A DNA stretch of 64,000 nt from Azorinus chamasolen (GCA_963576725.1 OY755236.1:69224379-69288378), one strand, 5' to 3'. Shown: positions 11,680 through 23,050, numbered from the stretch's first letter. The notes: generated by a model from the sequence alone, not told the origin. Numbers and translations: made by a program.

Positions 11680-11872
11680 TAATTAGATTAACTTTTGTAA
11701 CATCATAAAAAAGTTACAAATGAACACATGAATATTTAATAATGGCTGAACTATATAATTTCGTAAGCAAATGGAGCAGGCCCTGATCAGATTGCATCCT
11801 ACTGGAGCCATCTGATCTGGGTCTTCTATGTTTGCAAAGGCGATAGAATGCTTCTCTATCAGATAAACAGCT
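11680..11872 (+). mobile_element. Truncated TTAA-2
   Basis: Carries gaacacatgaatatttaataatgg and the core hairpin (gcaaatggagcaggccctgatcag to tgtttgcaaagg, 11766-11842). The left terminus is lost where the satellite begins: the last satellite unit reads ..gatatcatgaatactaattag, i.e. it runs directly into TTAA-2 sequence. Confidence 0.6.
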
Positions 11873-12085
11873 AAAATTACCCCAATTCAACTTAAACCTT
11901 TCCCACACCTGTCATGCTTTTTAATGAATTTGCAAACAGAATAGATCCAGACCAAGTAGGAGCTCTCTGACAAGGTTTGCTTATGGATTATACAGATCTA
12001 ATCCAATATAGTTTTTGTCTAAGCCAAACATAATTCAGCCAAAAGATTTAAATAAGTTGATGCTATTTAACTCAGTTCCCACATT

Positions 12086-12404
12086 TTAACCCTTTCAACA
12101 CCTTTGTAAACACAGCAGAATTAGCTCAGAATGGCTCCTGCAGGAGCTGTCTGATCAGGGTCTGCTCTATTTGCTTAAGAAATAATAGAGATATATGATT
12201 CTAGAATTTCTGCTATGGACAAAACTTTCTGGGTTCATGTTTCATTATAAAAATTAAACTAATTAATATTCATGATGTTATTATTTCTTACATGAATATT
12301 CATGGAGCCATCAATGACATTCATATCCTACAGGAGTCGTTTGATCTGGATCTACTTTGTTGCAAAGGCGTAAAAAGGCGTATTTATGAAAAAAAAAGGT
12401 TAAA
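12086..12404. mobile_element. TTAA-2(-) joined to a TTAA-2(+) right half
   Basis: Begins ttaaccctttcaacaccttt, core at 12105-12175, runs to catgaatattcatggagcc at 12306. It continues with a second core arm (cctacaggagtcgtttgatc) and ends ggttaa. This is a head-to-head partial dimer. Confidence 0.6.
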
Positions 12405-12407
12405 CTA

Positions 12408-12643
12408 TTAACCCATTCCCTCATAATAACGCCTTTTGACGCATCTGCAAAAGTCACCTGTTGAAACCATTCTGATAAATAGAGCATTTGCTCCTATAGG
12501 AGCAAAATTTTAATGCTCTATTTATCACAATGGTTTCAAACTACAGAATTCTAAAATTGTCCTTTTCTCTAGTTAATGCTCCTTTTCGGTATATTTATTC
12601 AAAGTTGTTGGATCTAAAAATAGCCTATGAGGAAATGGGTTAA
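12408..12643 (-). mobile_element. TTAA-3 MITE
   Basis: TTAACCCATTCCCTCATAAT to AGGAAATGGGTTAA, with the gataaatagagcatttgctc hairpin at 12475-12538. An internal aaaatttt sits at the hairpin apex. Confidence 0.85.
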
Positions 12644-12944
12644 ACCATGTTGGTCTCACTAAAACTAATAGTGTAGCTTAATACCTTTACTTGTTAGTAA
12701 AGTGTGTCACCAATTCAATGTCTTTTGTTGTAAGAGCAAGTCAGTCACCTGTCATTACTGTGGTCAGTCCATGAGTGTCCCTGCCATCACTGCCAGCTAT
12801 TATTGTAATATCATAACTGTGATCAGTCCTCAAGTGTCCCAGTCATCATTGTAATTTGCTATAATGGCCATACTGTCAAGTCAGTTAGATCCTTTGAAGG
12901 CTGAATTTTCAAAGTAGAATGCTTCATCATGGTTTAAAGATAAG
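12644..12944. other. No gene; short duplicated phrases
   Basis: cagtccatgagtgtccc and cagtcctcaagtgtccc (about 12765 and 12822) lie in a small imperfect repeat. Nothing else is recognised. Confidence 0.4.
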
Positions 12945-13098
12945 AGTCCATTTGGTATGAAAGGGTATAATGGGTATGAAAGAGGATTTCAAATGACTAT
13001 AGTGCAGACCCTGATCAGAGTGCACCTCATAAAGACTGATCTGGGTCTACACTGTTATGCAAACACTGGTACACTGGATTCCCTCATTCAAAGGGTTA
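12945..13098 (-). mobile_element. TTAA-5 fragment
   Basis: gtatgaaagaggatttcaaa, then a core with shortened arms (gcagaccctgatcagagtgc..gatctgggtctacactg) and the end attcaaagggtta. Confidence 0.55.
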
Positions 13099-13289
13099 TT
13101 CTTCCCTTCATTGTTACACAATAATGATGAAGAATGAAAATCAATGAATATCTTAACATTGAAAGAATGGTATATATATTGTCATCCATTGATACCAGCA
13201 CTTAGTTAAAGGGCAATATACTTTATTCAACTGATACCACAGCATTAACACTTTACACACTAGTGGCAAAACCCAGATGGGACACGTCA

Positions 13290-13466
13290 ACAAATAAAAC
13301 TGCATATTCAAATAACTTCTTTATTTCTGTGCCAAACCCCATGTTATGACTACTCTTTAGAATTGTCTTTTTGAGATGATTTTTAAGTGGTCACAACATA
13401 GGGTTTGGTGGAGAAATGAAGAAGTTACTATTGAAAATGTTTTAATTTACTCATCTTATCTGGACC
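13290..13466. mobile_element. HP-3 hairpin MITE
   Basis: Arms contain aacttctttatttctgtgcc and the complement ggtggagaaatgaagaagtt, plus ccatgttatgactactcttt opposite tggtcacaacatagg. The right end tcttatctggacc matches the ends of the copies at 21592, 23051 and 50908. Confidence 0.7.
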
Positions 13467-13594
13467 ACTGAAGAAATGAAAGAAATTTTATATTAAGAAT
13501 TGAAGGAGATGACAATTATTGCAGGCAATTCACAAGTCACCTTTAGCCTGTTGTGGGTGAATCAGTGGTTACCATAACCCATAGTTCAGATAAG

Positions 13595-14370
13595 ACGAGA
13601 TGCCGAGTAACTTGGTGTCACATCATGAGTAACTTACATCATGAATAACTTGGCATCACAACACAAGTAACTTGGCATCATATCACAAGTAACTTGGTGT
13701 CACATCATTGACTGCATCACATCACAAGTAACTTGGCATCACATCATGAGTAACTTGGCATCATATCACAAGTAACTTGGTGTCACATCATAAATGTGTC
13801 ACATCACAAGTAACTTGGAATCACATCATGAGTAACTTGGCATCATATCATGAGTAACTTGATGTCGCATAACAAGTAACTTGGTGTCACATCATGAGTA
13901 ACTTGGCATCACATCATGAGTAGCTTGGCATCATATTACAAGTAACTTGATGTCACAACACAAGTAACTTGGTGTCACATCATGAGTAACCTGGCATCAC
14001 AACACAAGTAACTTGGCATCATATCACAAGTAACTTGGTGCTGCATCATGAATGTGTCACATCACAAGTAACTTGGCATCACATCATGAGTAACTTGGCA
14101 TCATATTACAAGTAACTTTGTGTCACAACACAAGTAACTTGGTGTCACATCATGAGTAACCTGGCATCACAACACAAGTAACTTGGCGTCATATCACAAG
14201 TAACTTGGTGTCACATCATAAATGTGTCACATCACAAGTAACCTGGCATCACATCATGAGTAACTTGGCATCATATCAGGAGTAACTTGGTGTCACATCA
14301 CAAGTAACTTGGTGTCACATAATGAGTAACTTGGCATCAATCATGAGTAACTTGGCATCACATCAGCATG
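13595..14370 (+). repeat. 22-bp minisatellite, about 35 units
   Basis: Variants of gagtaacttggcatcacatcat with cac/gag, gtgtc/gcatc and catatca substitutions. Higher-order blocks recur with the irregular phrase ataaatgtgtcacatcacaag near 13790 and 14220. Confidence 0.9.
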
Positions 14371-14439
14371 ATCCAAAACTGAATGACACTGAGTATGTAG
14401 TTGAAATTCCACTTGAAAAGAAATGAAAGAAATAGAGGA

Positions 14440-14580
14440 TCTGTTGCGAGTTGTCTTTTAAGATCACATGTTCCTAACCGAGCCTTAGAAAATGTCATTA
14501 AGCGAGCCTTGGCGAGCTTAATAACATTTTCTTGGTGAGTTTAGGAACATGTGATCTTAAAAGACAACGAGCATCAGATT
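14440..14580. mobile_element. Palindromic MITE of about 140 bp
   Basis: Arm ttgtcttttaagatcacatg at 14452 and its complement at 14551-14569; the ends atctgttgcgag and gcatcagat are near-complements. The loop holds a second weaker palindrome (gaaaatgtcattaagcgagc / gcttaataacattttc). It is followed by gacgtcatatatatgacgt at 14653-14671, itself a perfect palindrome. Confidence 0.65.
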
Positions 14581-15155
14581 CTTTTTCTCACATATCAAAA
14601 AAAGTGCATTTTCGCCGTTTAAATGACATGTAAACATCGGTTTCTATGGTTTGACGTCATATATATGACGTATGACATCATATATGTTCTAAAGTGATCT
14701 TACACGTGTTACAGATAAGGAAATCTTAACCCGTTGTTCTAACTCGGAGATAAGGGAAGGTATGTGAGAAAGTCTGTTTCAACATATGAACTAAGAGGAC
14801 ATAGACTGCAGACTAAATATTTGTTCAGAGCCTTAAATGAACAGAGAAGAACCAGATCAGATGACTCAAGTAGGAGTCATCTGATCAGGATCTGCTCTGT
14901 TTGCTGAAAAAATTATAATAGATCTGACTCTTAACATTTCGCCAATACCAAAACCTCCTGTTTGCATAATTATGCCACCATAAAGTTTTACAATGAAGAA
15001 AACATTCCAAAAAGGGAATTAATATGATACATAAATACTTGAATAGCTCTGATCTAATATTTCAACCACTAATAAGGGCCTTTTTCAAAGATTATCATGT
15101 TTTATAATGGCATGTGAGCTTAGGAAATTTAAACTCTTGCAAAACTGTAGAATTA
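14581..15155. other. No gene; a TTAA-2-like remnant
   Basis: A core hairpin with agatgactcaagtaggagtcatct lies at 14843-14903, followed by TTAA-2 phrases (ctgactcttaacatttcgcc, taatatgatacataaatact), roughly 14830-15045. The remainder is unremarkable. Confidence 0.5.
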
Positions 15156-15359
15156 CAGTAAAACCTCTCTATAACGACCACTAAATTGTGTTAATTAGTT
15201 GGTATTTAGAGCAGGTGGCTGCTTAAAGCAAGGTGAAAGTAAAACAGAACGCTCCCATAGGAGCGTTCTGTTTTACTTTCACCTTGCTTTAAGCAGCCAC
15301 CTGCCTTAAACACAAAATAATTGATGTAATTTAGTGGTCGTTATAGAGAGGTTTTACTG
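15156..15359. mobile_element. TA-1 MITE with TA duplication
   Basis: CAGTAAAACCTCTCTATAAC at the left, complement at the right, TA on both sides. The long inner palindrome aaggtgaaagtaaaacagaa / ttctgttttactttcacctt has the cgctcccataggagcg apex. 204 bp. Confidence 0.9.
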
Positions 15360-15737
15360 TATATCTATCTTTTTTCCATAGGCAGATAGAGAAGACCTTG
15401 ATCAGACAGCTCAAAGGGCATTTCTATGAAGTAAAGTGAAGTAAAATAATTTACCTAACAACAAAGTTCACTTATAATTTACCTAACAACAAGACTGACT
15501 CATATGATTTACCCGAGTAACAACAAGACTGCTTCACTTAATTAAACTAACAACAAGCTCGACTTATGTATGTGATCTGTAACTTCTGAGGAGATGAAAA
15601 GGTTTCCTAATGGCATTGTCATCTGTTCAGCTAATTTGCAAACTGAGTACCTGTCATCTACAAAACTTCTCTACAGTAAAGTTTTCTTCAAGCAATACCT
15701 TACATTATTAACCCTTAAAGTGGGCAAATGGGGTGTA
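15360..15737. other. No gene; small irregular tandem
   Basis: Phrases like atttacctaacaacaa recur at about 15448, 15477 and 15508 and more weakly near 15545. The rest is AT-rich unique sequence. Confidence 0.4.
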
Positions 15738-15931
15738 CAGTAAAACCCCTCTAAACCGGAATTCTAGTACAGAAGAAATTAGATACTTTTAGGCAGATGG
15801 CTGCTTAATGAAGGGTGAAAGTCATGCAGAAAGCTCCTAGAGGAGCTTTCTGCATGACTTTCACCCTACATTAAGCTGCCACCTGTCTCCAAGTCCGATA
15901 TGTATACTAAATTTAACGTTCGGTTTTACTG
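15738..15931. mobile_element. TA-1 MITE, variant ends
   Basis: CAGTAAAACCCCTCTAAACC at the left and gttcggttttactg at the right, with TA on both sides. The inner palindrome is gtgaaagtcatgcagaaagc with a tcctagagga apex. Confidence 0.85.
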
Positions 15932-15944
15932 TATAAGACTTTTG

Positions 15945-16020
15945 CTAACTGTGTAGGCCCAAATCAAATGGATCCAAAGGGAGCCCTTTGACCAGGGTCT
16001 GCACTGTTTGTTATAAAAAA
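15945..16020. mobile_element. TTAA-5 core fragment
   Basis: aactgtgtaggcccaaatca..agggtctgcactgtttgtta, core arms only. Confidence 0.45.
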
Positions 16021-16058
16021 TATTTTCAATAGTAAATGTTGATATTACTAAGTCTTGT

Positions 16059-16282
16059 TGTCCCTTTACTCCATAAATATGCCTTTCTATGCCTTTGCAA
16101 ACAGAGTAGACCCAGATCAGATGGCCCCTATATGAGCCATTTAATCAGGGTCTACTCTGTTTGCCTTTGATATAGATCTGATTCCTCAGTTTTTGCCATA
16201 CATGGCCAAAAAAAAACTCACATGCCATTATAAAAATTCATGTAATCAATATTCAAGATGATATTATGGAGTTAAGGGTTAA
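16059..16282 (-). mobile_element. TTAA-2 MITE
   Basis: Left end degraded to ttgtccctttactccataaa; core at 16097-16165; right end gttaagggttaa. Directly downstream, a 28-bp phrase ending gttaattaatcaccagaaaggg is loosely repeated at 16280 and 16313. Confidence 0.75.
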
Positions 16283-16358
16283 TGAATTACCAGAAAGGGA
16301 GATGCTAGGGTTAATTAATCACCAGAAAGGGAGAAGCCAGTTTTAATTATTCTGCAAG

Positions 16359-16546
16359 TTAACCCATTCCCTACCTCCTACCTCTTTTACTAAATCTACC
16401 GAAAAGGAGCATTTACTAGAGAAAAGGAAAACTTCAGATTTTTTTAGTTTTGAAACCATTCTGATAAATGCTCATTTATCAAAATGGTTTCAGAAAGTTA
16501 CATTTACTGCGGCATCAAAAGGCATTAGTATGAGGGAATGGATTAA
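16359..16546 (+). mobile_element. TTAA-3 MITE with shortened hairpin
   Basis: TTAACCCATTCCCTACCTCC to GAGGGAATGGATTAA. The hairpin is reduced to ccattctgataaatgctcatttatcaaaatgg, i.e. most of the apex has been deleted. Confidence 0.75.
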
Positions 16547-16550
16547 GGGT

Positions 16551-16785
16551 TTAACCCTTTCCCTGTTCTATGTTTATTACAAATTTCAATACCTACTGAA
16601 TATTCAAGGACAAATAGTTAAGATGAAACATTGCAGACAATTTAGAAAGTAAAGAAACAGAACTTTCAAATTCAGTCAGCAAACAGAGCAGACCCTGATC
16701 AATGGGCTCCTCTAGGAGCTGTCTGATCTGGGTCTACTCTGTTTGCAAATGCATGAAAGCACGTTTATATGAGGGAAAGGGCTAA
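16551..16785 (+). mobile_element. TTAA-1 MITE
   Basis: TTAACCCTTTCCCTGTTCTA at the left, five bases after the TTAA-3 copy; core at 16680-16747; right end agggaaagggctaa. Confidence 0.8.
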
Positions 16786-17064
16786 GAGAAATATGATCCA
16801 CTTCACAACAGTCTTCTAGCAAATAAATATATATTCTACCACAAATCTTAATTAAACTTGGTTTTATGGCTTCCTTAGCTATGTGAAGTTTGCCCACGGT
16901 AATCTGGCTTATCCAATTACCATTCCTAATTAATTACCTTAAAATTACATTTCCTATGCTCAATAATAAGAGCTAATGTGTAATTCTTACAAAGTACAAT
17001 TGGATTTATGGATGAATTAACACCCTGATTGCCAGGAAACAGAGGATGACGTCAAACTATCGTT

Positions 17065-17450
17065 TTAACCATTTACTCCATGAATACTCATCTGAGAAGT
17101 AATGACATCATGTATATTGTTGATTACTTGATTTTTATAAGGTTATAAGATTATTTTTATCATGACAGAATCTTTATTTCATAAGCAAACAAATTATACC
17201 CAGATCAGATGGCTCCTAAAAGAGCCATCTGGGTCCATGCTTATAAAACTTTTAGTTGAGTCTGAGAACGTTCTCAAGCATTTGATTGGTCAGATTTGAG
17301 CCTGAGGCTCAAATCTGACCAATCAAAAGCTTGAGAACTCAAATCTGACCAATCAAAAGCTTGAGAACGAAACTCAGACTCAACTAAAAGCTTTATAAGC
17401 ATGGACCCTGATCTGTCTACTCTGTTTGTAAAGATGTGAAAAGGTGTAAC
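17065..17450 (+). mobile_element. TTAA-2 host of an HP-2 insertion
   Basis: TTAACCATTTACTCCATGAA at the left; the right arm resumes ctgatctgtctactctgttt after the insert. The core hairpin is split exactly within its right arm. Confidence 0.75.
17232..17407. mobile_element. HP-2 hairpin MITE with CTG target duplication
   Basis: GGTCCATGCTTATAAAACTT at the left, complement at the right (ctttataagcatggacc). Flanked by CTG at 17229-17231 and 17408-17410. Inside, aaatctgaccaatcaaaagc is present twice in tandem. A 3-bp duplication fits PIF/Harbinger-type insertion, but no transposase is present. Confidence 0.8.
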
Positions 17451-17820
17451 CCTTTAATTTACATAAATGCATATTTAGGCCTTTCATTCTATTTGTAACA
17501 ACATGTAATGACTGCCAAAAAAATTTATTAAAAAGAATGAATGTTTTCTTTGTTTTCCCAATTTATTTCTATGAATTCAAGCTAAACACTACTTCCATTC
17601 CTTTACCGAAGCAGATATCATTTGCTGAGATGTTTGCCTCAAAGACAGGGGGTATCAATACAGACACTGTTGAGGAACTGTGGAAAACACTGTAAGATGG
17701 CCTACATGAGGCTGTGACTGAGGTCTGTGGTCTTTCAACAAAGCACCAATAGCGAAAGGAGACCTGTTGGTGGAACGACACTGTGGAAGAAGCAGTGAGT
17801 GAAAAGAGGCGATGTTTTAA

Positions 17821-17900
17821 GGCCTGGAAGACAGGGGGCAGTAGGGAAGATTATAATGCTGGCCTGGAAGACAGGGGGCAGTAGGGAAGATTATAATGCT
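17821..17900 (+). repeat. Perfect 40-bp tandem duplication inside the retrotransposon
   Basis: ggcctggaagacagggggca..taatgct occurs at 17821-17860 and again at 17861-17900 with no differences. 40 is not a multiple of three, so the duplication itself shifts the frame between KAWK and the following AKHIA-like segment. Confidence 0.95.
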
Positions 17901-19716
17901 GCCAAACACATTGCCTAGCAGGTTGTTCATCATGACAAGTGTGAGACAGAGAAAGAGGGTTTTCAAAACATCAACATCCGGAGACATCTACAAGTTGGCC
18001 AAGCAGATATGCCGAGACAATCAAGATGTAATGGGTGAGAAACCAGTCAGGAATGATGAGGGAGAACTTTCCCTTGATGAGGAATCAAGGAAAATTGCAT
18101 GGATGCAGCAGTATGAACGCCTGCTAAATGTTGAATTCCCCTGGAACCCAAATGACCTTACAGATGAGCCTTCTGTTGAGGGCCCAAGTATCCCAATCAC
18201 AGCTGAGATTATTGAGAAAGCAATCAGCAAGACAGCCACGGGTAAAGTTGCAGGACCATCTGGCAGAGTTGGTAAAGCCTCCTGGCAAGATTGGTGTAGC
18301 ACTTATACGAGACCTCTTTGAAGCCATTGTTAGTGAGGGACGTATGCCAACAGAATGGAAAGAAAGTTACATAGTCAGTCTATACAAAGGCAAGGGTGAT
18401 GCACTCAACAGGAGTAATTACAGAGGCCTAAAGCTGATTGATCAAGTCATGAAAGTTCTTGAGAGATAGATGATATACAGTTCGGAATCATGCCAGACAG
18501 AGGAACCACTGATGCCATCTTCATCTTATGACAAATGCAAGAAAAACACCTCGCAGCCAACAAACCCCTATGCTTGGCTTTCGTTGACCTTGAGAAGGCA
18601 TTTGACCAAGGAAAGTAATCTGGTGGACGATCCGTAAATTGGGCATTGAGGAATGGCTTGTTAAGACTGCACAGTCCATTTACTCCAATGCAAGAAGCCG
18701 TGTTGGTGTTGGTGATGGTTACAGTGATGAGTTTGATGTCAAGGTTGGTGTTCATCAAGAATCTGTCCATTGCTGTTTGTCATTGTTCTGGAAGCGCCGT
18801 CACTCCAATTCCGTACAAGCTGCCCATGGGAGCTCTTGTAGGCTCATGATTTGGCAGTTACTGATACCTCCCTTTAGTCGCTGATTGAAAGAGTAGCCAA
18901 GTGGAAGAAGGGCATGGAGGAGAAAGGTCTCAGGGTCAACATGGGTATGACTAAAGTAATGATTTCTGGCCCAAATCTGGAAGCCCTTAGAAGATCAGGA
19001 AAGTATCCCTGTGCTGTCTAAGTGGCACAGGTAGGAACTCCCATCTTCTGCATCAGCTGCTCATGTTGGGTCCACAAGAAATGTTGTGGAATCAAGGGTC
19101 CTCTTAAACCTGATCCAAGCTACAAGTATCCATGCTGCAATAGACTTGCTCGACCTATTGATGGTAGGCACGTGACAGAGGTAAGTAACAGTTGGCAAGG
19201 ACAGGCTTGAAGTTGTAACTGTCTTCTGTTACCTTGGCGACACGCTGTTGTCTGGAGATGGCTGTGAACTTGCAGCAATAACATGCTGCAAGTCTGCTTG
19301 GAAAATTCTTCCAATCTTGACAAGTAAACATCTGTCAATCATAACCAGGGGTCGCCTCTACTCAACCTACAGAAGACCTTATTGCTCTATGACTCTGAAA
19401 CATTCTCTTCTCTCTCAGTTTAACATCAGAAATATTACAGATATTCTCCAGACAGGTAGGCTGAGATGGCTAGGCCATGTAGAGTGCAGTACAGGGTGGA
19501 TATCACAGTTCGTATCCTGAATGTCATTGGTCATTGAGCCCCAGGCAGACCAAAGCTGTCCTGGGATGACCTAGTGAATCGGGACCGTGAGTCTCTAGGA
19601 ATGGGTGATACCAATCCACAGGACCGCCCTGCATGGAGAGGGAGAATTCGCTCTCGGCCAGACAGCCAGGTCTTACCCTTGTAAAAGGAATAATAAAAGG
19701 CCTGGATAATCTAAGC

Positions 19717-19717
<1 letters not shown>

Positions 19718-19762
<45 letters not shown>
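19718..19762 (+). repeat. (ATG/GAT)n 3' tail of the retrotransposon
   Basis: About 14 GAT/ATG triplets directly after the last coding homology and the phrase ggcctggataatctaagcag. Microsatellite tails are usual for some non-LTR clades such as RTE-like ones. The 121-aa minus-strand frame with poly-Ile across it is an artefact. Confidence 0.85.
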
Positions 19763-19763
<1 letters not shown>

Positions 19764-19765
19764 AG

Positions 19766-20138
19766 TGTAAAGTCCGATCATAACCCATAGCAAGTTAAAG
19801 ATCAGCACCCATAGCATATCAAAGAGATAGTGCAGAGTCGTGCAGAGTAGTTTCTTCATGCTATTGTGTCTCAGGTATAAGTCATACAATTAAGACCCAT
19901 GCTGAAATAACCATGGGATTCTGGAGATCAAACAAAGGCTTCTGTCTGATGTTCCGCCATAATATCAAGCTAGGACATATGTGGGTCTCCAGGGAAATTA
20001 CATGTCTATCAGCTTTGGTACATGACAAATAATGCCATTCAGAAATTCTACCTCATACAAATCTATAAACATTAACATGTACGATTTATGAGTTGCCCGG
20101 GGAAAGTAGTTTACTTCATAAAAATGAATCATTCATAA
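19766..20138. other. No gene
   Basis: Two loosely similar cataacccatagcaagtt and agcacccatagcatatc phrases at 19780-19820. Otherwise unique sequence with nothing recognisable. Confidence 0.4.
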
Positions 20139-20433
20139 TTAACCCCTTTTTACATAACTACACCTTTTGCCATTTCAAATATGGTAGACCCTGGTCAGAC
20201 AAATCCTGTAGGAGCTGTCTGATCAGAGTCTGCTCTGTTTGCTTGTGAAATAGTGACAATATTATTCTACAGTTTTTGTTGTGGCTGAAAAGTCCTGTTT
20301 AAAATTATGTCAAAATAGAAATTAATGTAATTTATATTCATTATGTCATTTTATCATTAGCAAACAGAGCAGACCCTGATCAGACTGTTCTTACAGGAGC
20401 TGTCTAATCTGGGTCTACTGTGTTTGCAAAGGC
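20139..20433. mobile_element. TTAA-2(-) fused to a second TTAA-2 core
   Basis: TTAACCCCTTTTTACATAAC at the left, first core at 20185-20240, second core at 20358-20432 in the opposite sense. A head-to-head partial dimer like the one at 12.1-12.4 kb. Confidence 0.6.
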
Positions 20434-21440
20434 ATACAAAACTAGAGTTTTTTGGAAGAAAAACATGTCTCCCACCACCTGCTCCTGTCTCAAAAATGAT
20501 TTTATGAAGTTTGTTGGAGGCTGGAGGACTTTTTTATTAAGAGAGCAGACAAAGCTAAACAAAAAACTCACTTTTCAACAACTCATGGGCCATAACTCTG
20601 AAGTACCTGTTCCAAAAGTGCTAGTTATTCAACTTGGCCTAGATATTATAACCATAAACATTTTCATAAGGTTTGGTGATGATTAGATGAGAAATTTATG
20701 ACTTAGAGAGTGGATCAGGCTAAAAAGGCCATTTTTGTATTATTCAAGGGCCATAACTCTAAAGTGCTTAGTTTAATCTTGCTGGTTATTGAACTTGGCC
20801 TAGATATTATAGCCATAAACATTTTTATAAGGTTTGGTGAAGATTGGATGAGAAATGTTTGACTTAGAGAGCTGAAAAGGCTAAAAAGGCCAACTTTGGA
20901 TAAATCAAGGGCCATAACTCTAAAGTTCCTGAAACAATCTTGCTGAATATTAAAATTTGTCTAGATATTATAGCCATAAACATTTGTATAAATTTTGGTG
21001 AAGTTTGGATGAGACATTTTTGACTTAGGGAGCAGACAAGGCTAAAATGGCTAAAGTTGGATAAATCAAGGGCCATAACTCTAGAGTTCCTGAAACAATA
21101 TTGCTGGATATTCAACTTGGCCTAGATATTACAACCATAAACATTTTTATACGGTTTGGTGAAGATTGGATGAGACATTTTTTATTTAGAGAGCGGACAA
21201 GGCTAAAAAGGCCAAATCTGGATAAACCAAGGGCCTGAAACAATCTTGCTGGATATCTAACTTGGCCAAGATTTTATAGCTATTAACCTTTTTATAAGGT
21301 TTAGTGAAGACTGGATGAGAACTTTTAAAATTAGAGAGCGGACAAGATTCTGTGACAGACGGACAGACAGACAGATAGACGGACAGAAAGGAGTAAATCA
21401 ATATGTCTCCCACACCACTATGTGGTGAGAGACATAACGT
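20434..21440. mobile_element. Element with palindromic ends and about 160-bp internal tandem units
   Basis: Ends carry aacatgtctcccaccacctg and atgtctcccacaccactatg..gtgagagacataac. Inside, gggccataactct recurs near 20587, 20748, 20908 and 21070, spacing 160-162, with agatattatagccataaaca and ggtttggtgaagattgg in each unit. A gacagacggacagacagaca tract precedes the right end. Minus-strand frames of 66-83 aa here are read-through of units. Confidence 0.75.
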
Positions 21441-21591
21441 ATTTATGGAGGTAAGGATTAAGGTATTATCCAGGAACTGTTTTTCTATTTTTGGTAAGTG
21501 ACGTTGACATTGTTCCTGGGTATCCTGGATGCAATTAAAACCGTTGTCTTCATGAAATTATTCTATACATCAAGTTTGGTCACAATATACA

Positions 21592-21760
21592 GGTCCAGAT
21601 CAGATACGTAAATTAAAACATTTTCAAGAAAAACTTCTTTATTTCTGTACCAAACCCTATGCTGTGACCACTCTTTAGAATCGTTTCTTCGAGACAATTC
21701 TAAAGAGTCACACCATAGGGTTTGGTGGAGAAATGACGATTTTAGTATTTGAGTACACAC
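21592..21760. mobile_element. HP-3 hairpin MITE
   Basis: GGTCCAGATCAGATACGTAA at the left. Arms ttctttatttctgtaccaaaccctatgctg and the complement, apex tcgtttcttcgagac. The right end is diverged. Confidence 0.7.
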
Positions 21761-21855
21761 CTTTATCTGTAACTCTGAATATATCTTTTCTGGCTAAAGA
21801 TTGTTCTATCTGTAGTAAATGACCTTGACTGTTGCAAATAAAAAAGATATTTAGC

Positions 21856-22103
21856 TTAACCATTTCCCTGTTGAATATTCATGTAAGAAATAATGAAAAC
21901 ATGAATATTTATTAGCTCAAGTTTTATGATGTAAACTTTTCAAGGGAATTTTTGTGCTTTGATAAAAACTAGAATCAGATATCTATTATGTCAAAAGCAA
22001 ACACAGTAGACCCTGATCAGACGGCTCCTATGGAGCCGTCTGATCTGGGTCTGCTCTGTTTGCAAATGTGTGATAATGTGTTAATATGAAGGAAAACTAT
22101 TAA
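21856..22103 (+). mobile_element. TTAA-2 MITE with TTAA-1-like left end
   Basis: TTAACCATTTCCCTGTTGAA, then ttcatgtaagaaataatg; core at 21993-22064 with apex ggctcctatggagcc; right end ggaaaactattaac. Combines TTAA-1 termini with a TTAA-2 body. Confidence 0.75.
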
Positions 22104-22281
22104 CTCTAATAACAATATGGGCAGTTTTCTATCAATTTCAATTATTTGACCTCTGTCTGTTTGCTTACCCCTTAACTTATGAATATTCATGGCTGACTCA
22201 ACCCATTATGAATAGAATTTATCTCAATTTCTTATACTGTTATATAAAACAAAACATAGACACAATGTCACAAAGTACATA

Positions 22282-22531
22282 TTAACCCTTCGCTTGCTAA
22301 TCGCGTCAATATACATACCTGTAAATAGTGAAGACCCAGATGAGACAGCTCCTGCAGGAGCTGTCTCATCAGGGACTGCACTATTTACAAGTTGATTGTG
22401 AAACCAGTGCACTCCGCAGCAGTGATTGTACAGCGAAATACTTGCACACAGTGAAGATATATGTAATTATACAACAGGGCATGGGTAAAGAAGGAGAAAT
22501 GTATTTTAAAATTCAGCAAGCCAAGGGTTAA
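22282..22531 (+). mobile_element. TTAA-4 MITE
   Basis: 250 bp, TTAACCCTTCGCTTGCT to AGCAAGCCAAGGGTTAA, core apex gctcctgcaggagc. Confidence 0.9.
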
Positions 22532-22590
22532 GATCTAAGATATTCTATTAGCAAACATGAGATCCAGGGTCTACTGTTTGCAAAAACATG

Positions 22591-22672
22591 AAAAGGCATC
22601 TCTATCAGGCAAATGGTCAAGGCATCTCTATCAGGCAAATGGTCAAGGCATCTCTATCAGGCAAATGGTCAT
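22591..22672 (+). repeat. 26-bp direct repeat, three units
   Basis: aaggcatctctatcaggcaa..atggtc three times in tandem. The unit is part of a TTAA-2-type right end (ggcatctctatcaggc), so a MITE terminus has been expanded. Confidence 0.85.
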
Positions 22673-23050
22673 ATCAGGGATTATTAACAATAGAATAGTT
22701 TGAAACAAGTCAACTTGCACATTCACAATATTTACATGAACTTGATATTCATCCTGTTTATTGAAAACCTGATCCTTGATTGGCCAATTTGCACCAAGTG
22801 AACCTCATTACTCACGCCAGCATCAGGGTATTTAAATCTTGTTACTGGCAAAACCAAAGCCACCATTGTGGCAGCTTCAGCCAATAAAAGTGACTAAACA
22901 AATTATCTGCATCTATAAACAACTAAAAAGTTCAAGCAACATAAAGAGTGACAATCGATTTGGGTTCTGATGAGATGCATCTACGCATCTCATCTATATC
23001 AAAACTGTTTCCAAAGGTTGTCCATATTGTGTATAGAGCAACAGATAAAT
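22673..23050. other. No gene
   Basis: Mostly unique sequence. A small hairpin gatgagatgcatctacgcatctcatc at 22970-22995 follows gatttgggttctgatgag, a TTAA-7-like phrase. Confidence 0.4.

Larger units (their letters stand above)
17560..19765 (+). pseudogene. Non-LTR retrotransposon pol, 5'-truncated and inactive
   Basis: Conceptual reading in shifting frames gives, in order: a linker with WWNDTVEEA and KRRCFKAWK (17760-17825); the pre-RT helix region EIIEKAISKTATGKVAGPSG (18207-18266); RT blocks PTEWKESYIVSLYKGKGD (18349-18402) and NYRGLKLID; the motif A region FVDLEKAFD (about 18580-18607); and the motif C region, where the YADD-type box is replaced by stop-A-H-D (18840-18851). Next is a C..C..H..C..C..C zinc-finger-like stretch (19045-19140), then FCYLGD, then RLRWLGHVE (19457-19487) and a final GRPKLSWDDL..DRPAWRGR segment. 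There are several stops and frameshifts. It ends in a GATGAT microsatellite. The endonuclease domain is missing. Fragments of 141 and 113 aa (17896-18321, 18128-18469) are parts of this. Clade not assigned with confidence. Confidence 0.9.

Noticed and set aside
19524..19889. 121-aa minus-strand frame with a poly-Ile run
   Set aside because: It is the reverse of the GAT microsatellite tail and the retrotransposon 3' end.
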